64,000 nt of DNA from Erythrobacter sp047872805 (GCF_047872805.1 NZ_JBLQUK010000010.1:56816-120815), one strand, 5' to 3'; shown: positions 16,688 through 24,780, counted from the first letter of the stretch. Program-made: numbers and translations. The notes: generated from the sequence alone by a model not told the origin.

Positions 16688-18346
16688 ATGACCACTACCA
16701 AAAAAGCCTCGGACGTTTTTATCGAGTGCCTCGAAGCCGAAGGCTGCGAATATATCTTTGGCGTCCCAGGGGAGGAAAATCTTGATTTCCTCGATTCGCT
16801 GGGCCGGTCCAAACAGATCAAACTGATCCTCACCCGCCATGAACAAGGCGCAGGCTTTATGGCCGCAACCTATGGCCGCCACACGGGCAAGACCGGCGTC
16901 TGCGTTGCGACGCTGGGGCCAGGCGCAACCAATTTCGTGACCTCCGCTGCCTATGCACAATTGGGCGGGATGCCGGTGCTGATGATTACCGGTCAGAAAC
17001 CGATCAAGAAATCGAAGCAGGGCCGGTTCCAGATCGTCGATATCGTCCAATTGATGGGGCCGGTCACCAAATATGCGATCCAGATCGCGGCGGGCGACAA
17101 CATCCCCAGCCGCGTCCGCGAGGCCTATCGTCTGGCCGAGGAAGAAAAGCCTGGCGCGACCCTGATCGAACTGCCCGAGGATATTGCCGAAGAACACGCG
17201 ACCGATTTCAAGCCGCTGCCAAAGAGCATCGCGCGGCGTCCTTCGGCAGAGTCCAAGGCAGTGCGTGCAGCGGTTGAAGCCATCGAAAAGGCCAAGAGCC
17301 CGATCATCGTCATCGGCGCTGGCGCCAACCGCAAAAAGGCGGGCCGGATGCTTGAACAGCTGGTCGAGAAGACCGGCATTCCCTTTCTGACGACGCAGAT
17401 GGGCAAGGGCGTGATTGATGAACGCCATCCGAAATTCGTAGGCTGCGCTGCGCTGTCGGCGGGCGATTTCGTTCACCGCGCGGTGGAGGCATCGGATTGC
17501 ATTATCAATGTCGGCCACGATGTGATCGAAAAGCCGCCGTTCTTCATGAAGGACAACGGCGTCACCGTGATCCATGTTTCGACCAAGACGGCAGAGGTCG
17601 ATCCGGTCTATTTTCCGCAGATCGAAGTGATCGGCGACATCGGCAATGCAATCTGGCAGATCAAGGAAGACATTTCGCCCAACCGCGACTGGAACTTTGA
17701 CCAGCTGCTTGCCTATCATCAGGCTGAGCTGGATCACACCGCCGGGCTGGCCGCCGATACACGCTTCCCGATTTTCCCGCCGCATCTGGTTCAGCAAGTG
17801 CGCGACTGTATGCCGCGCGACGGGATCATCTGCCTTGACAACGGGGTCTACAAGATCTGGTTCGCGCGCGGTTACACCGCTTACCTCCCCAACACCGTGC
17901 TGCTCGACAATGCGCTGGCCACGATGGGCGCGGGCCTGCCGAGCGCGATGATGAGCGCGATGCTCTATCCCGAACGCAAGGTGATGGCGGTTTGCGGCGA
18001 CGGCGGGTTCATGATGAATTCGCAGGAGCTTGAAACGGCGGTGCGTCTGGGGCTGAACCTGACCGTGCTGATCCTGCGCGATGATGCCTATGGCATGATC
18101 CGCTGGAAACAGGCGAACATGGGCTTTGAAGATTTCGGCCTGACCTATGGCAACCCTGATTTCGTCAAATATGTCGAAAGCTATGGCGGGCACGGCCACC
18201 GGGTCGAATCGTCGTCGCACCTTACCCAGGTGCTCGCGCATTGCCGCGATACGCCGGGGGTCCATTTGATCGATTGCCCGGTCGATTACACGGAGAACGA
18301 TCAAATCCTGAACCGCGATATCAAGAAACTCAGCGCGGAATTGTGA
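16688..18346 (+). CDS. Thiamine-diphosphate enzyme of the acetolactate synthase large-subunit type
   Basis: A 552-residue ThDP enzyme. The N-terminal Pyr domain has FGVPGEENLDF and RHEQGAGFMAATYGR, with the catalytic Glu; the middle domain follows; the C-terminal PP domain has the cofactor motif CGDGGFMMNSQELETA followed by NLTVLILRDDAYG. It resembles the catabolic AlsS-like group, and no regulatory small subunit (IlvH) is adjacent. It could join two pyruvates to acetolactate or decarboxylate another 2-oxoacid. The next gene, 28 bases on, is an aldehyde dehydrogenase, which fits an aldehyde intermediate. ATG 16688 follows GGGGGGAAATTTCAG. Confidence 0.85.
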   Translation: MTTTKKASDVFIECLEAEGCEYIFGVPGEENLDFLDSLGRSKQIKLILTRHEQGAGFMAATYGRHTGKTGVCVATLGPGATNFVTSAAYAQLGGMPVLMITGQKPIKKSKQGRFQIVDIVQLMGPVTKYAIQIAAGDNIPSRVREAYRLAEEEKPGATLIELPEDIAEEHATDFKPLPKSIARRPSAESKAVRAAVEAIEKAKSPIIVIGAGANRKKAGRMLEQLVEKTGIPFLTTQMGKGVIDERHPKFVGCAALSAGDFVHRAVEASDCIINVGHDVIEKPPFFMKDNGVTVIHVSTKTAEVDPVYFPQIEVIGDIGNAIWQIKEDISPNRDWNFDQLLAYHQAELDHTAGLAADTRFPIFPPHLVQQVRDCMPRDGIICLDNGVYKIWFARGYTAYLPNTVLLDNALATMGAGLPSAMMSAMLYPERKVMAVCGDGGFMMNSQELETAVRLGLNLTVLILRDDAYGMIRWKQANMGFEDFGLTYGNPDFVKYVESYGGHGHRVESSSHLTQVLAHCRDTPGVHLIDCPVDYTENDQILNRDIKKLSAEL

Positions 18347-18374
18347 TTGCCACCGACGACCAAAGGACATGACC

Positions 18375-19751
18375 ATGCATGAAGTCGTCAATCCGTTTGA
18401 CCTTTCAGTGATCGGCAGCGTGCCGACCGCTGATTGGGAAATGGTCGATGAATATCTAGACCGCGCGCAGGCGCTGCACCGGGATCGCTCGCAGTGGAAG
18501 AAGCCGCATGAACGCGCGGCCATCCTCCACCGGGCGATGGAGATCATGAAGGAAAGGCGGGACCATCTCGCCTTTCAGGTCGCCAATGAAGGGGGCAAAC
18601 CGCTGGTCGATGCGCGGGTCGAAGTGGACCGTGCGATCAACGGGATGGAACTGTGCATCCACGAAATCGGGTCGCTGAAAGGCACTGAGATCCCGATGGG
18701 GCTGACGGCAGCGGGGGATGGGCGGCTTGCCTGGACCACCCGCGAACCGATTGGCGTGGTGGTTGCGGTCTCGGCCTTTAACCACCCGCTGAACCTGATC
18801 GTGCATCAGGTCGCGCCAGCGGTGGCGACCGGATGCCCGGTGATCGTCAAGCCTGCGGCGGATACGCCACTGTCGTGTTTCGAGTTTATCTCGATCCTGC
18901 ACGAAGCGGGCCTGCCAGAGGATTGGGCCCGCGCGGTTCAGCCTCCCCGCGATGTGTCGGAGCGCATGGTCAGCGACCCGCGCGTCGCTTTCTTCAGCTT
19001 TATCGGGTCCGCCGGAGTTGGCTGGTCGCTGCGGTCGAAACTGGCACCGGGCACGCGCTGCGCGCTCGAACATGGCGGCGTGGCTCCGGTGATTGTCGAT
19101 GCGACTGCGGATATTGACGCCGCCGTGCCCAGCCTGACCAAGGGCGGTTTCTACCATTCGGGTCAGGTCTGTGTATCGGTGCAGCGCGTATTTGCGCATA
19201 GCTCAATCATCGGCGATCTTGCTGCGAAGATGACTGAGGCTGCCAAGGCGCTGACCGTGGGCAATGCGGTGCGCGAGGATGTCGACTGCGGCCCATTGAT
19301 CCGGCCCAAGGAATGCGACCGCGTCGCCGCTTGGGTCGATGAAGCGCGCGAGGGCGGCGCAGAGGTGCTGTGCGGGGGCGAGAAGCTGTCGGACACGACC
19401 TACGCTCCCACTCTGCTGCTTAACCCGCCGGTCGATGCCACGATTTCGCGCAACGAAGTGTTCGGCCCGGTGGTGTGCCTCTATTCCTATGACGATGTGG
19501 ACGCTGCGATTGCGCAGGCCAATTCACTCGACGTGGCGTTTCAGGCGGCGGTGTTCACCAACGATCTGAAAAGCGCGCTGCACACCTATCGCAACATCGA
19601 CGCATCAGCGGTCATGGTGAACGATCACACAGCCTTCCGCACCGACTGGATGCCCTTCGCCGGGCTGCGCACATCAGGACACGGGGTGGGCGGAATTCCC
19701 TACACCTGCCACGAAATGACGATTGAAAAGATGATCGTATTCAAGGGCTGA
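18375..19751 (+). CDS. NAD(P)-dependent aldehyde dehydrogenase family protein
   Basis: A 458-residue ALDH, somewhat shorter than the usual 480-500. VVVAVSAFNHPLNL and PVIVKPAADTPLS match the cofactor-binding start of the family, SFIGSAGVGWSL the nucleotide-binding turn, ALEHGGVAPVIV carries the general-base Glu, and FYHSGQVCVSVQRV the nucleophilic Cys. NEVFGPVVCLYSY follows. I preferred ATG 18375 because AAAGGA is eight bases upstream; ATG 18369 adds two residues. It probably forms an operon with the ThDP enzyme and oxidises its aldehyde product. The substrate is unknown. Confidence 0.9.
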   Translation: MHEVVNPFDLSVIGSVPTADWEMVDEYLDRAQALHRDRSQWKKPHERAAILHRAMEIMKERRDHLAFQVANEGGKPLVDARVEVDRAINGMELCIHEIGSLKGTEIPMGLTAAGDGRLAWTTREPIGVVVAVSAFNHPLNLIVHQVAPAVATGCPVIVKPAADTPLSCFEFISILHEAGLPEDWARAVQPPRDVSERMVSDPRVAFFSFIGSAGVGWSLRSKLAPGTRCALEHGGVAPVIVDATADIDAAVPSLTKGGFYHSGQVCVSVQRVFAHSSIIGDLAAKMTEAAKALTVGNAVREDVDCGPLIRPKECDRVAAWVDEAREGGAEVLCGGEKLSDTTYAPTLLLNPPVDATISRNEVFGPVVCLYSYDDVDAAIAQANSLDVAFQAAVFTNDLKSALHTYRNIDASAVMVNDHTAFRTDWMPFAGLRTSGHGVGGIPYTCHEMTIEKMIVFKG

Positions 19752-19789
19752 GACGCATTTCGCCCGCGCATTAACGCGGGCGAAGCGTC
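19752..19789. terminator. Strong hairpin between convergent genes, likely bidirectional terminator
   Basis: TTCGCCCGCG (19759-19768) and CGCGGGCGAA (19775-19784) form a perfect 10-bp stem with loop CATTAA, extended by GACGC (19752-19756) and GCGTC (19785-19789). The minus-strand gene ends inside it: its TAA is in the loop and its last residues R-P-R are encoded by the arm. T runs are absent. Confidence 0.65.
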
Positions 19790-20472
19790 AATTCGTAGGG
19801 TATAAACAGCAGCACCTCACCTGGGCCTGCGCGCGTCCATTGGACCGGCATGTTCAGCCCGGTGAGTTCGACCGCATAGTCAGGGCCGATCACCTCCGCT
19901 TGCCGCTTTGCGTCGCTGGTGATTTCGGCAATGATAGCGTCGCGGTAGCTGTCGGGGCCGACAATCGAAAGCGTGGGGTCGCCCATTTCATCCATCTGAG
20001 CCCTTCCGACTTCGGGAACGCCTTCGATAAATGCGCGGATTGCCGCCTGCGCTTCTGCCACCGACTGGCCATCGAGCGGAGCCTTGACCAGAATGTTCAC
20101 CCTTTGGGCATCGGGTCTGCGGTCGTCCAGCAAATCGACATCCTCAACATTGTCGAGGGAGAGGCGGGTGAGAATATAGCTCCCAGTGGCCAGTTCAATT
20201 GCGCCCCGGTCCGCACTGCGGATCGCCGCGCGCAGCATCGCAAGGATCTCTTCGGCGCGTTGCTCGCCGTCACGCGTGTCACCGCGCACGGCCACTTCCT
20301 GCACAAGAAAATCGGCCTTGCGCCTCAGGCCGATTGCGGGCTGGTAATCCGAATAATCATCCTGATCGATGCGCGATCCCGTGACGACGATTTCCTGACG
20401 GCTCAAATCCTGAGCCACAGCCGCAGTTTCGGCGATCAAGGCGGCGCAAAGTATCAGCAAAAACCTGTGCAT
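19771..20472 (-). CDS. Secreted protein, SIMPL-like, with a TonB-box-like mature N-terminus
   Basis: A 233-residue protein with a signal peptide cleaved near AAVAQ (residue 21). The mature part begins DLSRQEIVVTGSRI, wording typical of sphingomonad TonB-dependent receptors, but the protein is far too short for a receptor. After that it reads as alternating strands and helices (AIGLRRKADFLVQEVAVRGDTRD, RAEEILAMLRAAIRSA, IELATGSYILTRLSLDN) that resemble a SIMPL/DUF541 domain. I am unsure of the family. The last codons lie in a strong hairpin shared with the convergent gene. Envelope location is inferred from the signal peptide. Confidence 0.6.
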   Translation of the reverse strand: MHRFLLILCAALIAETAAVAQDLSRQEIVVTGSRIDQDDYSDYQPAIGLRRKADFLVQEVAVRGDTRDGEQRAEEILAMLRAAIRSADRGAIELATGSYILTRLSLDNVEDVDLLDDRRPDAQRVNILVKAPLDGQSVAEAQAAIRAFIEGVPEVGRAQMDEMGDPTLSIVGPDSYRDAIIAEITSDAKRQAEVIGPDYAVELTGLNMPVQWTRAGPGEVLLFIPYELTLRPR

Positions 20473-20534
20473 CGCGGAATCCTCTCAATATGCCTGCGAA
20501 TATTGAAACCGCCCGCGACACTTGGTCAAGCGTA

Positions 20535-20963
20535 TTACCGCTCCTCCAAGAGCAACAGCACTGCGGTCACCACCATGCGTTCCTCCGCGCCAAAACGGTG
20601 ATCGACGGCGCTTATTGTGGCGTCGGCAACCAGATGGCCGGGGATGGTGAATTCGTGATCGGGCAGGTGAGCGATGAAATCTTCGCCCGCCAACACCGCT
20701 TCGGCACCGGGAAAATCCAGCATCACTTCGTGGCGTGTGCCGGAAAAGGTGATCGAAGCCCAGGCCCTCTCTTCGTGAGAGAGCAGCTTGGCGCGTCCCT
20801 TGGCGAGCATCAACAGCGCCTCTTGCACCCGGTCGGACGTGCTGCGGCGCGGTCGATAGCGGCGCGCTTGCGAACGGGGTGATGGCTGTGCACCGCTGCC
20901 GTCGGCGGATTTGGATTCCAATTCGTAAGGCGCATCGGCAAGGTTTGTGTCGTTAAAAAGCAT
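20535..20963 (-). CDS. Hypothetical protein in an SOS-box locus, downstream gene
   Basis: A 142-residue protein I do not recognise. Residues 20-45 are basic and disordered-looking (RSQARRYRPRRSTSD), then a predicted alpha/beta region (RVQEALLMLAKGRAKLLSHEERAWASITFSGTRHEVM and so on) ends in VVTAVLLLLEER. No catalytic motif or membrane segment is visible. Its start overlaps the end of the upstream 82-residue gene by 11 bases, so the two are probably translated together. Codon use is normal for the window. Confidence 0.72.
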   Translation of the reverse strand: MLFNDTNLADAPYELESKSADGSGAQPSPRSQARRYRPRRSTSDRVQEALLMLAKGRAKLLSHEERAWASITFSGTRHEVMLDFPGAEAVLAGEDFIAHLPDHEFTIPGHLVADATISAVDHRFGAEERMVVTAVLLLLEER

Positions 20964-21201
20964 GCGAAAGTTCCTTCATCTCGGAAGTAGAAAATTGCTG
21001 GGGCGCAGGAGCAGGCGCGGGGCGCAACGCGGCCTCATATTCGGTCATCCAGCGGCGGATGCGCGCCTCGGTGGATGCGCGCGGCACGCGGCCCATCCGC
21101 AGATCCAGCACAAAGCGCGGGTCATTGGCGGCCAATCTGCCGAATTTGGTCGCGGGCATTTCGTGCACGCGCATGAATTTCTCGATCCTGCGAATCAGCA
21201 T
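20953..21201 (-). CDS. Small conserved hypothetical protein in an SOS-box locus
   Basis: An 82-residue protein beginning MLIRRIEKFMRVHEMPATKFGRLAANDPRFV. The helix-turn-helix-like order (K-FGRLAANDPRFVLDLRMGR-PR) recalls small DNA-binding proteins of sphingomonads and rhizobia, and a Pro/Ala linker (PAPAPAP) precedes the C-terminus. I know of no assigned function. It is the first gene of a two-gene unit and is divergent from the S24 regulator; a GTTC-N7-GTTC box lies 69 bases upstream of its start. Confidence 0.72.
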   Translation of the reverse strand: MLIRRIEKFMRVHEMPATKFGRLAANDPRFVLDLRMGRVPRASTEARIRRWMTEYEAALRPAPAPAPQQFSTSEMKELSHAF

Positions 21202-21269
21202 CTCGACTGTCTCCTTTGGCCCCGGAGGGTTTGAAAATCGGGGAGACGCGACCCTGCGACTCGCTCGAT

Positions 21270-21284
21270 GTTCCTTAAATGTTC
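21270..21284. promoter_or_regulatory. Alphaproteobacterial LexA box (SOS box)
   Basis: GTTC-CTTAAAT-GTTC is an exact match to the alphaproteobacterial LexA consensus GTTC-N7-GTTC. It lies in the 133-base region between the divergent 82-residue gene (start 21201) and the S24 regulator (start 21335), 69 and 50 bases from the two starts, so it could control either or both. Confidence 0.65.
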
Positions 21285-21334
21285 CAGTCCAAATCCAACT
21301 TGTCTAGGAAAAATCTTTCGTGTAGGAAGGATTT

Positions 21335-22015
21335 ATGATTAAGCAGCCAGAAACCTTTGCCGAGGGACCGCGCGCCCGCCTTCTCGAACTGTCGCAGGAA
21401 CGCGGGGCGAGCCTTGCCAGCCTGTCCGAATTGCTCGGCCGGAATGCGAGCTATCTCCAGCAATTCATTCGCAAAGGGAGTCCGCGAAAGCTGGAGGAGG
21501 GGGACCGGCGGATGCTCGCGCAATTCTTCGGCGTGGCGGAGGAGGAACTGGGCGGGAGCGATCCGACGCAGGAAAATTCCTACGCTCAAACCCGTAGGCG
21601 GGGTGATTCGGGCGAATGGGTCGATGTCCCCCGGCTCGATATCGGCGCGTCAGCGGGTCCGGGTGCTCTGCCGGAGAGCGAGAAGGCGTTCGACGCCTTT
21701 CGCTTCTCGCGCCGCTGGCTCGCGGAGCAGGGGCTGGAAGGCGCGCAATTGTCCGCGATCACGGTCGAGGGCGATTCGATGGAGCCGCTGCTGCGCGATG
21801 GCGACGAAATCCTCATTGACCGCCGCCCGCAACCCTTCCGCGACGGGGTGCATGTCGTGCGCCTAGGCGACACATTAATGGTCAAGCGCGTTGCGCAGGC
21901 CGGGGCAGGGCGCTTCGCGCTGCTATCGCAAAACCTCGCCTATCCGCCGGTGGAGGTGGCGGCGGAGGAGGTGGCGATTATCGGGCGGGTTGTGTGGAAG
22001 GGGGGGCGGGTTTAA
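21335..22015 (+). CDS. HTH/S24 LexA-like (CI-type) transcriptional regulator
   Basis: A 226-residue repressor. Residues about 10-60 form a helix-turn-helix (LASLSELLGRNASYLQQFIRKG). A linker with VPRLDIGASAGPGA contains an Ala-Gly bond in the place where LexA and CI proteins self-cleave. The C-terminal S24 peptidase domain has the nucleophile Ser in EGDSMEPLL and the Lys in DTLMVKRV. It is shorter and has a different HTH than true LexA, so it is likely a second S24 regulator. ATG 21335 is preceded by TAGGAAGG. No phage genes surround it. Confidence 0.88.
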   Translation: MIKQPETFAEGPRARLLELSQERGASLASLSELLGRNASYLQQFIRKGSPRKLEEGDRRMLAQFFGVAEEELGGSDPTQENSYAQTRRRGDSGEWVDVPRLDIGASAGPGALPESEKAFDAFRFSRRWLAEQGLEGAQLSAITVEGDSMEPLLRDGDEILIDRRPQPFRDGVHVVRLGDTLMVKRVAQAGAGRFALLSQNLAYPPVEVAAEEVAIIGRVVWKGGRV

Positions 22016-22026
22016 GCCGCATTCCT

Positions 22027-22695
22027 ATGACCGACACACCCAAAACGCCTCCGATGAAAGCCGCGATTATTCCGGTAACGCCGCTTCAGCAGAACTGCTC
22101 GCTGATCTGGTGCACCAAGACGATGAAGGGCGCGTTGGTCGATCCCGGCGGCGATCTCGATAAGCTGAAGGAGGGCGTCGCTAAATCGGGCGTGACGCTC
22201 GAAAAAATCCTCGTCACCCACGGCCATCTCGACCATTGCGGGCAGGCGGGGATGCTGGCGGACGAGCTGGGGCTCGACATCGAAGGCCCGCATGAGGACG
22301 ACCGCTTCTGGATCGACCAGCTCGATGATGACGGCCCGCGCTGGGGGATGGTAGCGAAAAGCTTCACCCCGACCCGCTGGCTGACGCACGGCGACACGGT
22401 CACAGTTGGCGAATTGACATTGGACGTCATCCACTGCCCCGGCCACACCCCCGGCCATGTGGTGTTCTTCCATGAACCCAGCCGCTTCGCCATTGTCGGC
22501 GACGTGCTGTTTCAGGGCTCAATCGGGCGCACGGACTTCCCCAAAGGCAATCATCAGGACCTGATCGATTCGATCACGCAGCGCCTCTGGCCCTTGGGTG
22601 AGGACGTGATGTTCATCCCCGGCCACGGCGCCACCAGCACCTTTGGCCGCGAACGCCAGACCAACGCATTTGTCAGCGACTACGCGCTTTCCTGA
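22027..22695 (+). CDS. MBL-fold metallohydrolase, glyoxalase II-like
   Basis: A 222-residue metallo-beta-lactamase-fold protein. THGHLDHCGQ is the HxHxDH metal motif; CPGHTPGHVVF supplies the next His, and IPGHGATSTFGRERQTN the last His region. DVLFQGSIGRTDFP carries the bridging Asp. It resembles hydroxyacylglutathione hydrolase-like proteins of the YcbL type, but the substrate is not certain. ATG 22027 lies 11 bases after the S24 gene stop, so they may be transcribed together. Confidence 0.9.
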   Translation: MTDTPKTPPMKAAIIPVTPLQQNCSLIWCTKTMKGALVDPGGDLDKLKEGVAKSGVTLEKILVTHGHLDHCGQAGMLADELGLDIEGPHEDDRFWIDQLDDDGPRWGMVAKSFTPTRWLTHGDTVTVGELTLDVIHCPGHTPGHVVFFHEPSRFAIVGDVLFQGSIGRTDFPKGNHQDLIDSITQRLWPLGEDVMFIPGHGATSTFGRERQTNAFVSDYALS

Positions 22696-22700
22696 TTTTC

Positions 22701-22801
22701 GCTCCGGCCTCCGCCGGAGCGTCCTCGCTAGACGTGCTCCGCTGCGCTACGCACCCGCTGCGGGCGCGCGGTCGCACTTGCGGCCCGCCTGCTGGCGGGC
22801 C
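22701..22801. repeat. Dispersed repeat with two perfect hairpins
   Basis: GCTCCGGC-CTCC-GCCGGAGC (22701-22720) and GGCCCGCC-TGCT-GGCGGGCC (22782-22801) are both perfect 8-bp stems with four-base loops. Bases 22762-22786 recur in inverted orientation at 63179-63203 with only two differences. The first hairpin, five bases after the MBL stop, may also end transcription. Confidence 0.65.
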
Positions 22802-22825
22802 GATGGTCGCGATGCACCTTCTTTT

Positions 22826-23221
22826 CTACATCACCCCCGCAGCCGCCAGCGCCGCCACTATGGCCAGCCCCAGCAGCGTGAGCATCGTCACCAGCGTGCC
22901 GATCATGCGTCCGACCTGCAACGATCCGCCGTCCATGCCGAAACCATGCGCTATGCGTCCGATGATATAGGCGGCAGCGACATATTGCAGCCATGGGCCG
23001 CCTGCGCCCGCCAATTCGATTGCCGCGATCAGCACCAGCACAAATGGCGTGTTCTCGACGAAGTTGGCCTGCGCGCGCATCCGGCGTTGCAACGGCTCGC
23101 TGCCGCCGTCGCCAATGCTGATCCCTGCGGACTGGCGGATCGCGCCGATGCGGATCGACAACCAGATGTTGAGAATCGCAGCAGCGGCGGCGGCGGCGAG
23201 TGTTACGGTCAGCACGGTCAT
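22826..23221 (-). CDS. MAPEG family membrane protein
   Basis: A 131-residue protein with four predicted membrane helices (residues about 3-25, 55-75, 78-95, 108-130). RRMRAQANFVENTPFVLVL is the classical MAPEG signature, containing the Arg and the Glu-Asn pair that contact glutathione in mammalian members. It may conjugate or reduce lipophilic electrophiles at the inner membrane. Bacterial members are mostly uncharacterised. ATG at 23221. Confidence 0.92.
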   Translation of the reverse strand: MTVLTVTLAAAAAAAILNIWLSIRIGAIRQSAGISIGDGGSEPLQRRMRAQANFVENTPFVLVLIAAIELAGAGGPWLQYVAAAYIIGRIAHGFGMDGGSLQVGRMIGTLVTMLTLLGLAIVAALAAAGVM

Positions 23222-23280
23222 TATGGCAGGTCCCCCTTAATTATATTTTGTCGCGCTCTGCTAGGCTTGCGCAGCACCGC

Positions 23281-23308
23281 TTGCAACGTGCGAATTTTGC
23301 GTTATAGC
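23281..23308 (+). promoter_or_regulatory. Putative sigma-70 promoter of the rpmF-plsX-fabH unit
   Basis: TTGCAA (23281-23286), 16-base spacer, TATAGC (23303-23308). The predicted message would carry a leader of about 140 bases before rpmF at 23453, which contains the hairpin-prone segment CCTTGCCCTAAGGGCG near 23376-23391. Confidence 0.4.
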
Positions 23309-23452
23309 GCCCGCCTTCCGCCACAACCGGCACGGACGCATTCGCATGGGGTCGCCCTTGTGCGTAATGCCGCCTTGCCCTAAGGGCGATTTCGAAACAT
23401 CCGGCGCGACAATCGCGCAAACACACGTTTTAGTTGAGGAAGTGGCGTAGCC

Positions 23453-23635
23453 ATGGCTGTCCCCAAGAGAAAAGTATCCCCCCACCGCCGCGGCAATCGC
23501 CGCTCGCATGACGCGTTGAAAGTCGATGCATTCCAGGAATGTTCGAATTGCGGCGAGTTGAAACGGCCGCACAATCTGTGCTCGGCCTGCGGCTTTTACA
23601 ACGGCCGCGAAGTGATCGTGCCCAAGGGTATCTGA
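23453..23635 (+). CDS. rpmF: Large ribosomal subunit protein bL32
   Basis: A 60-residue ribosomal protein, MAVPKRKVSPHRRGNRRSHD at the start, followed by two CxxC motifs (CSNC-type ECSNCG and LCSACG) of the zinc-binding form of L32. Length is normal. A GAGGAAG ribosome site precedes the ATG. It heads the conserved rpmF-plsX-fabH block that ties ribosome production to lipid synthesis. Confidence 0.97.
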   Translation: MAVPKRKVSPHRRGNRRSHDALKVDAFQECSNCGELKRPHNLCSACGFYNGREVIVPKGI

Positions 23636-23661
23636 CCCGTTTCTGAGAAAGGACCCCGTGC

Positions 23662-24780
23662 ATGACTTTCCCGCGTATCGCTGTTGATGCGATGGGCGGC
23701 GATGAAGGCGTGCGCGTTATGGTCGAAGGCGCGGCAATCGCCCGCCGTCAGCACGAAAAGTTCAAATTCCTGCTGGTCGGCGATCAGCAACGCATTGAAC
23801 GCGCGCTGGACAATCATCCCGGTATGCGCGGCGCATCCGAAGTCCTGCACTGCGACGATGTCATCAGCGGCGATGAATTGCCAAGCAAGGCGATCCGCCG
23901 CGCCAAAACCACCAGCATGGGCCTCGCCGTCAATGCCGTGAAGCAGGGCGATGCCGGGGCCGCGGTCAGCGCGGGCAACACCGGTGCGCTGATGGCGATG
24001 AGCAAGATTGCGCTGCGCACCATGCCGGGCATTGATCGCCCCGCGCTCGCCGCGCTGTTGCCAACGCTTGAGCCGCATCACGTGGTGATGCTCGATCTGG
24101 GTGCCAACACCGAAGCAGACGCGCGCAATCTGGTGCAATTCGCGGTGATGGGTGCGGCATATTCGCGGATAGTCAACGGGTTTGACCGTCCCAAGGTGCG
24201 CTTGCTCAATATCGGCACTGAAGAGATCAAGGGCACCGATGCGCTGCGCGATGCCGCCGCGCGGTTGTCAGCGGCCCAGGGGCTTGAGCTGGAATTCGAT
24301 GGCTTTGTCGAATCGGACAAAATCAATCGCGGCGAAACCCATGTCGTCGTCACCGATGGGTTTTCCGGGAACATCGCGCTCAAGGCGATCGAAGGTTCGG
24401 CGCGGTTCGTCACCGATCTCCTGAAACAGGCATTCACCAGCTCGCTGCGGTCAAAGGTTGGGTTTCTGGTTTCCAAACCCGCGACCGAGCTGCTTCGCCA
24501 TCATCTCGACCCGAACAATTACAACGGCGCGGTGTTTCTTGGCCTGAACGGCGTCGTGGTCAAAAGCCATGGCAGCGCCACGGCAAAGGGCGTCGCCAAT
24601 GCGGTCGCGGTGGCCGCACGGCTGCTGGAGGATAAGCTGACGCAGCGGATCGCGCTGGATCTCGCGCAGCTTGGCGAAGGCGCGCTGCGGGTTGGCGGAC
24701 AGGCTGGTGGCAATGGCGCAAATGCAGACGCCGAGCCGGATTCTGCGTCCGATCCCGCCGAATGCGGAGCGGCTGCGTGA
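23662..24780 (+). CDS. plsX: Phosphate acyltransferase PlsX
   Basis: A 372-residue enzyme that turns acyl-ACP into acyl-phosphate for phospholipid synthesis. FPRIAVDAMGGDEGVR at the N-terminus and AVSAGNTGALMAMS are the hallmark motifs. VTDGFSGNIALKAIEG and NNYNGAVFLGLNGVVVKSHGSA are also typical. The C-terminal tail beyond about residue 345 (GGNGANADAEPDSASD) is acidic and poorly conserved. ATG 23662, 26 bases after rpmF. Its stop overlaps the GTG of fabH. Confidence 0.97.
   Translation: MTFPRIAVDAMGGDEGVRVMVEGAAIARRQHEKFKFLLVGDQQRIERALDNHPGMRGASEVLHCDDVISGDELPSKAIRRAKTTSMGLAVNAVKQGDAGAAVSAGNTGALMAMSKIALRTMPGIDRPALAALLPTLEPHHVVMLDLGANTEADARNLVQFAVMGAAYSRIVNGFDRPKVRLLNIGTEEIKGTDALRDAAARLSAAQGLELEFDGFVESDKINRGETHVVVTDGFSGNIALKAIEGSARFVTDLLKQAFTSSLRSKVGFLVSKPATELLRHHLDPNNYNGAVFLGLNGVVVKSHGSATAKGVANAVAVAARLLEDKLTQRIALDLAQLGEGALRVGGQAGGNGANADAEPDSASDPAECGAAA

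Noticed and set aside
16565..18547. 660-codon open frame antisense to the ThDP enzyme
   Set aside because: Shadow of the coding strand; the plus strand carries all catalytic motifs and a normal start.
19771..20472. TonB-dependent receptor
   Set aside because: The phrase IVVTGSR is present, but the protein lacks plug and barrel domains and is only 233 residues long.
21335..22015. S24 regulator as evidence of a prophage
   Set aside because: No integrase, structural or lysis genes are adjacent; neighbours are ordinary chromosomal genes.
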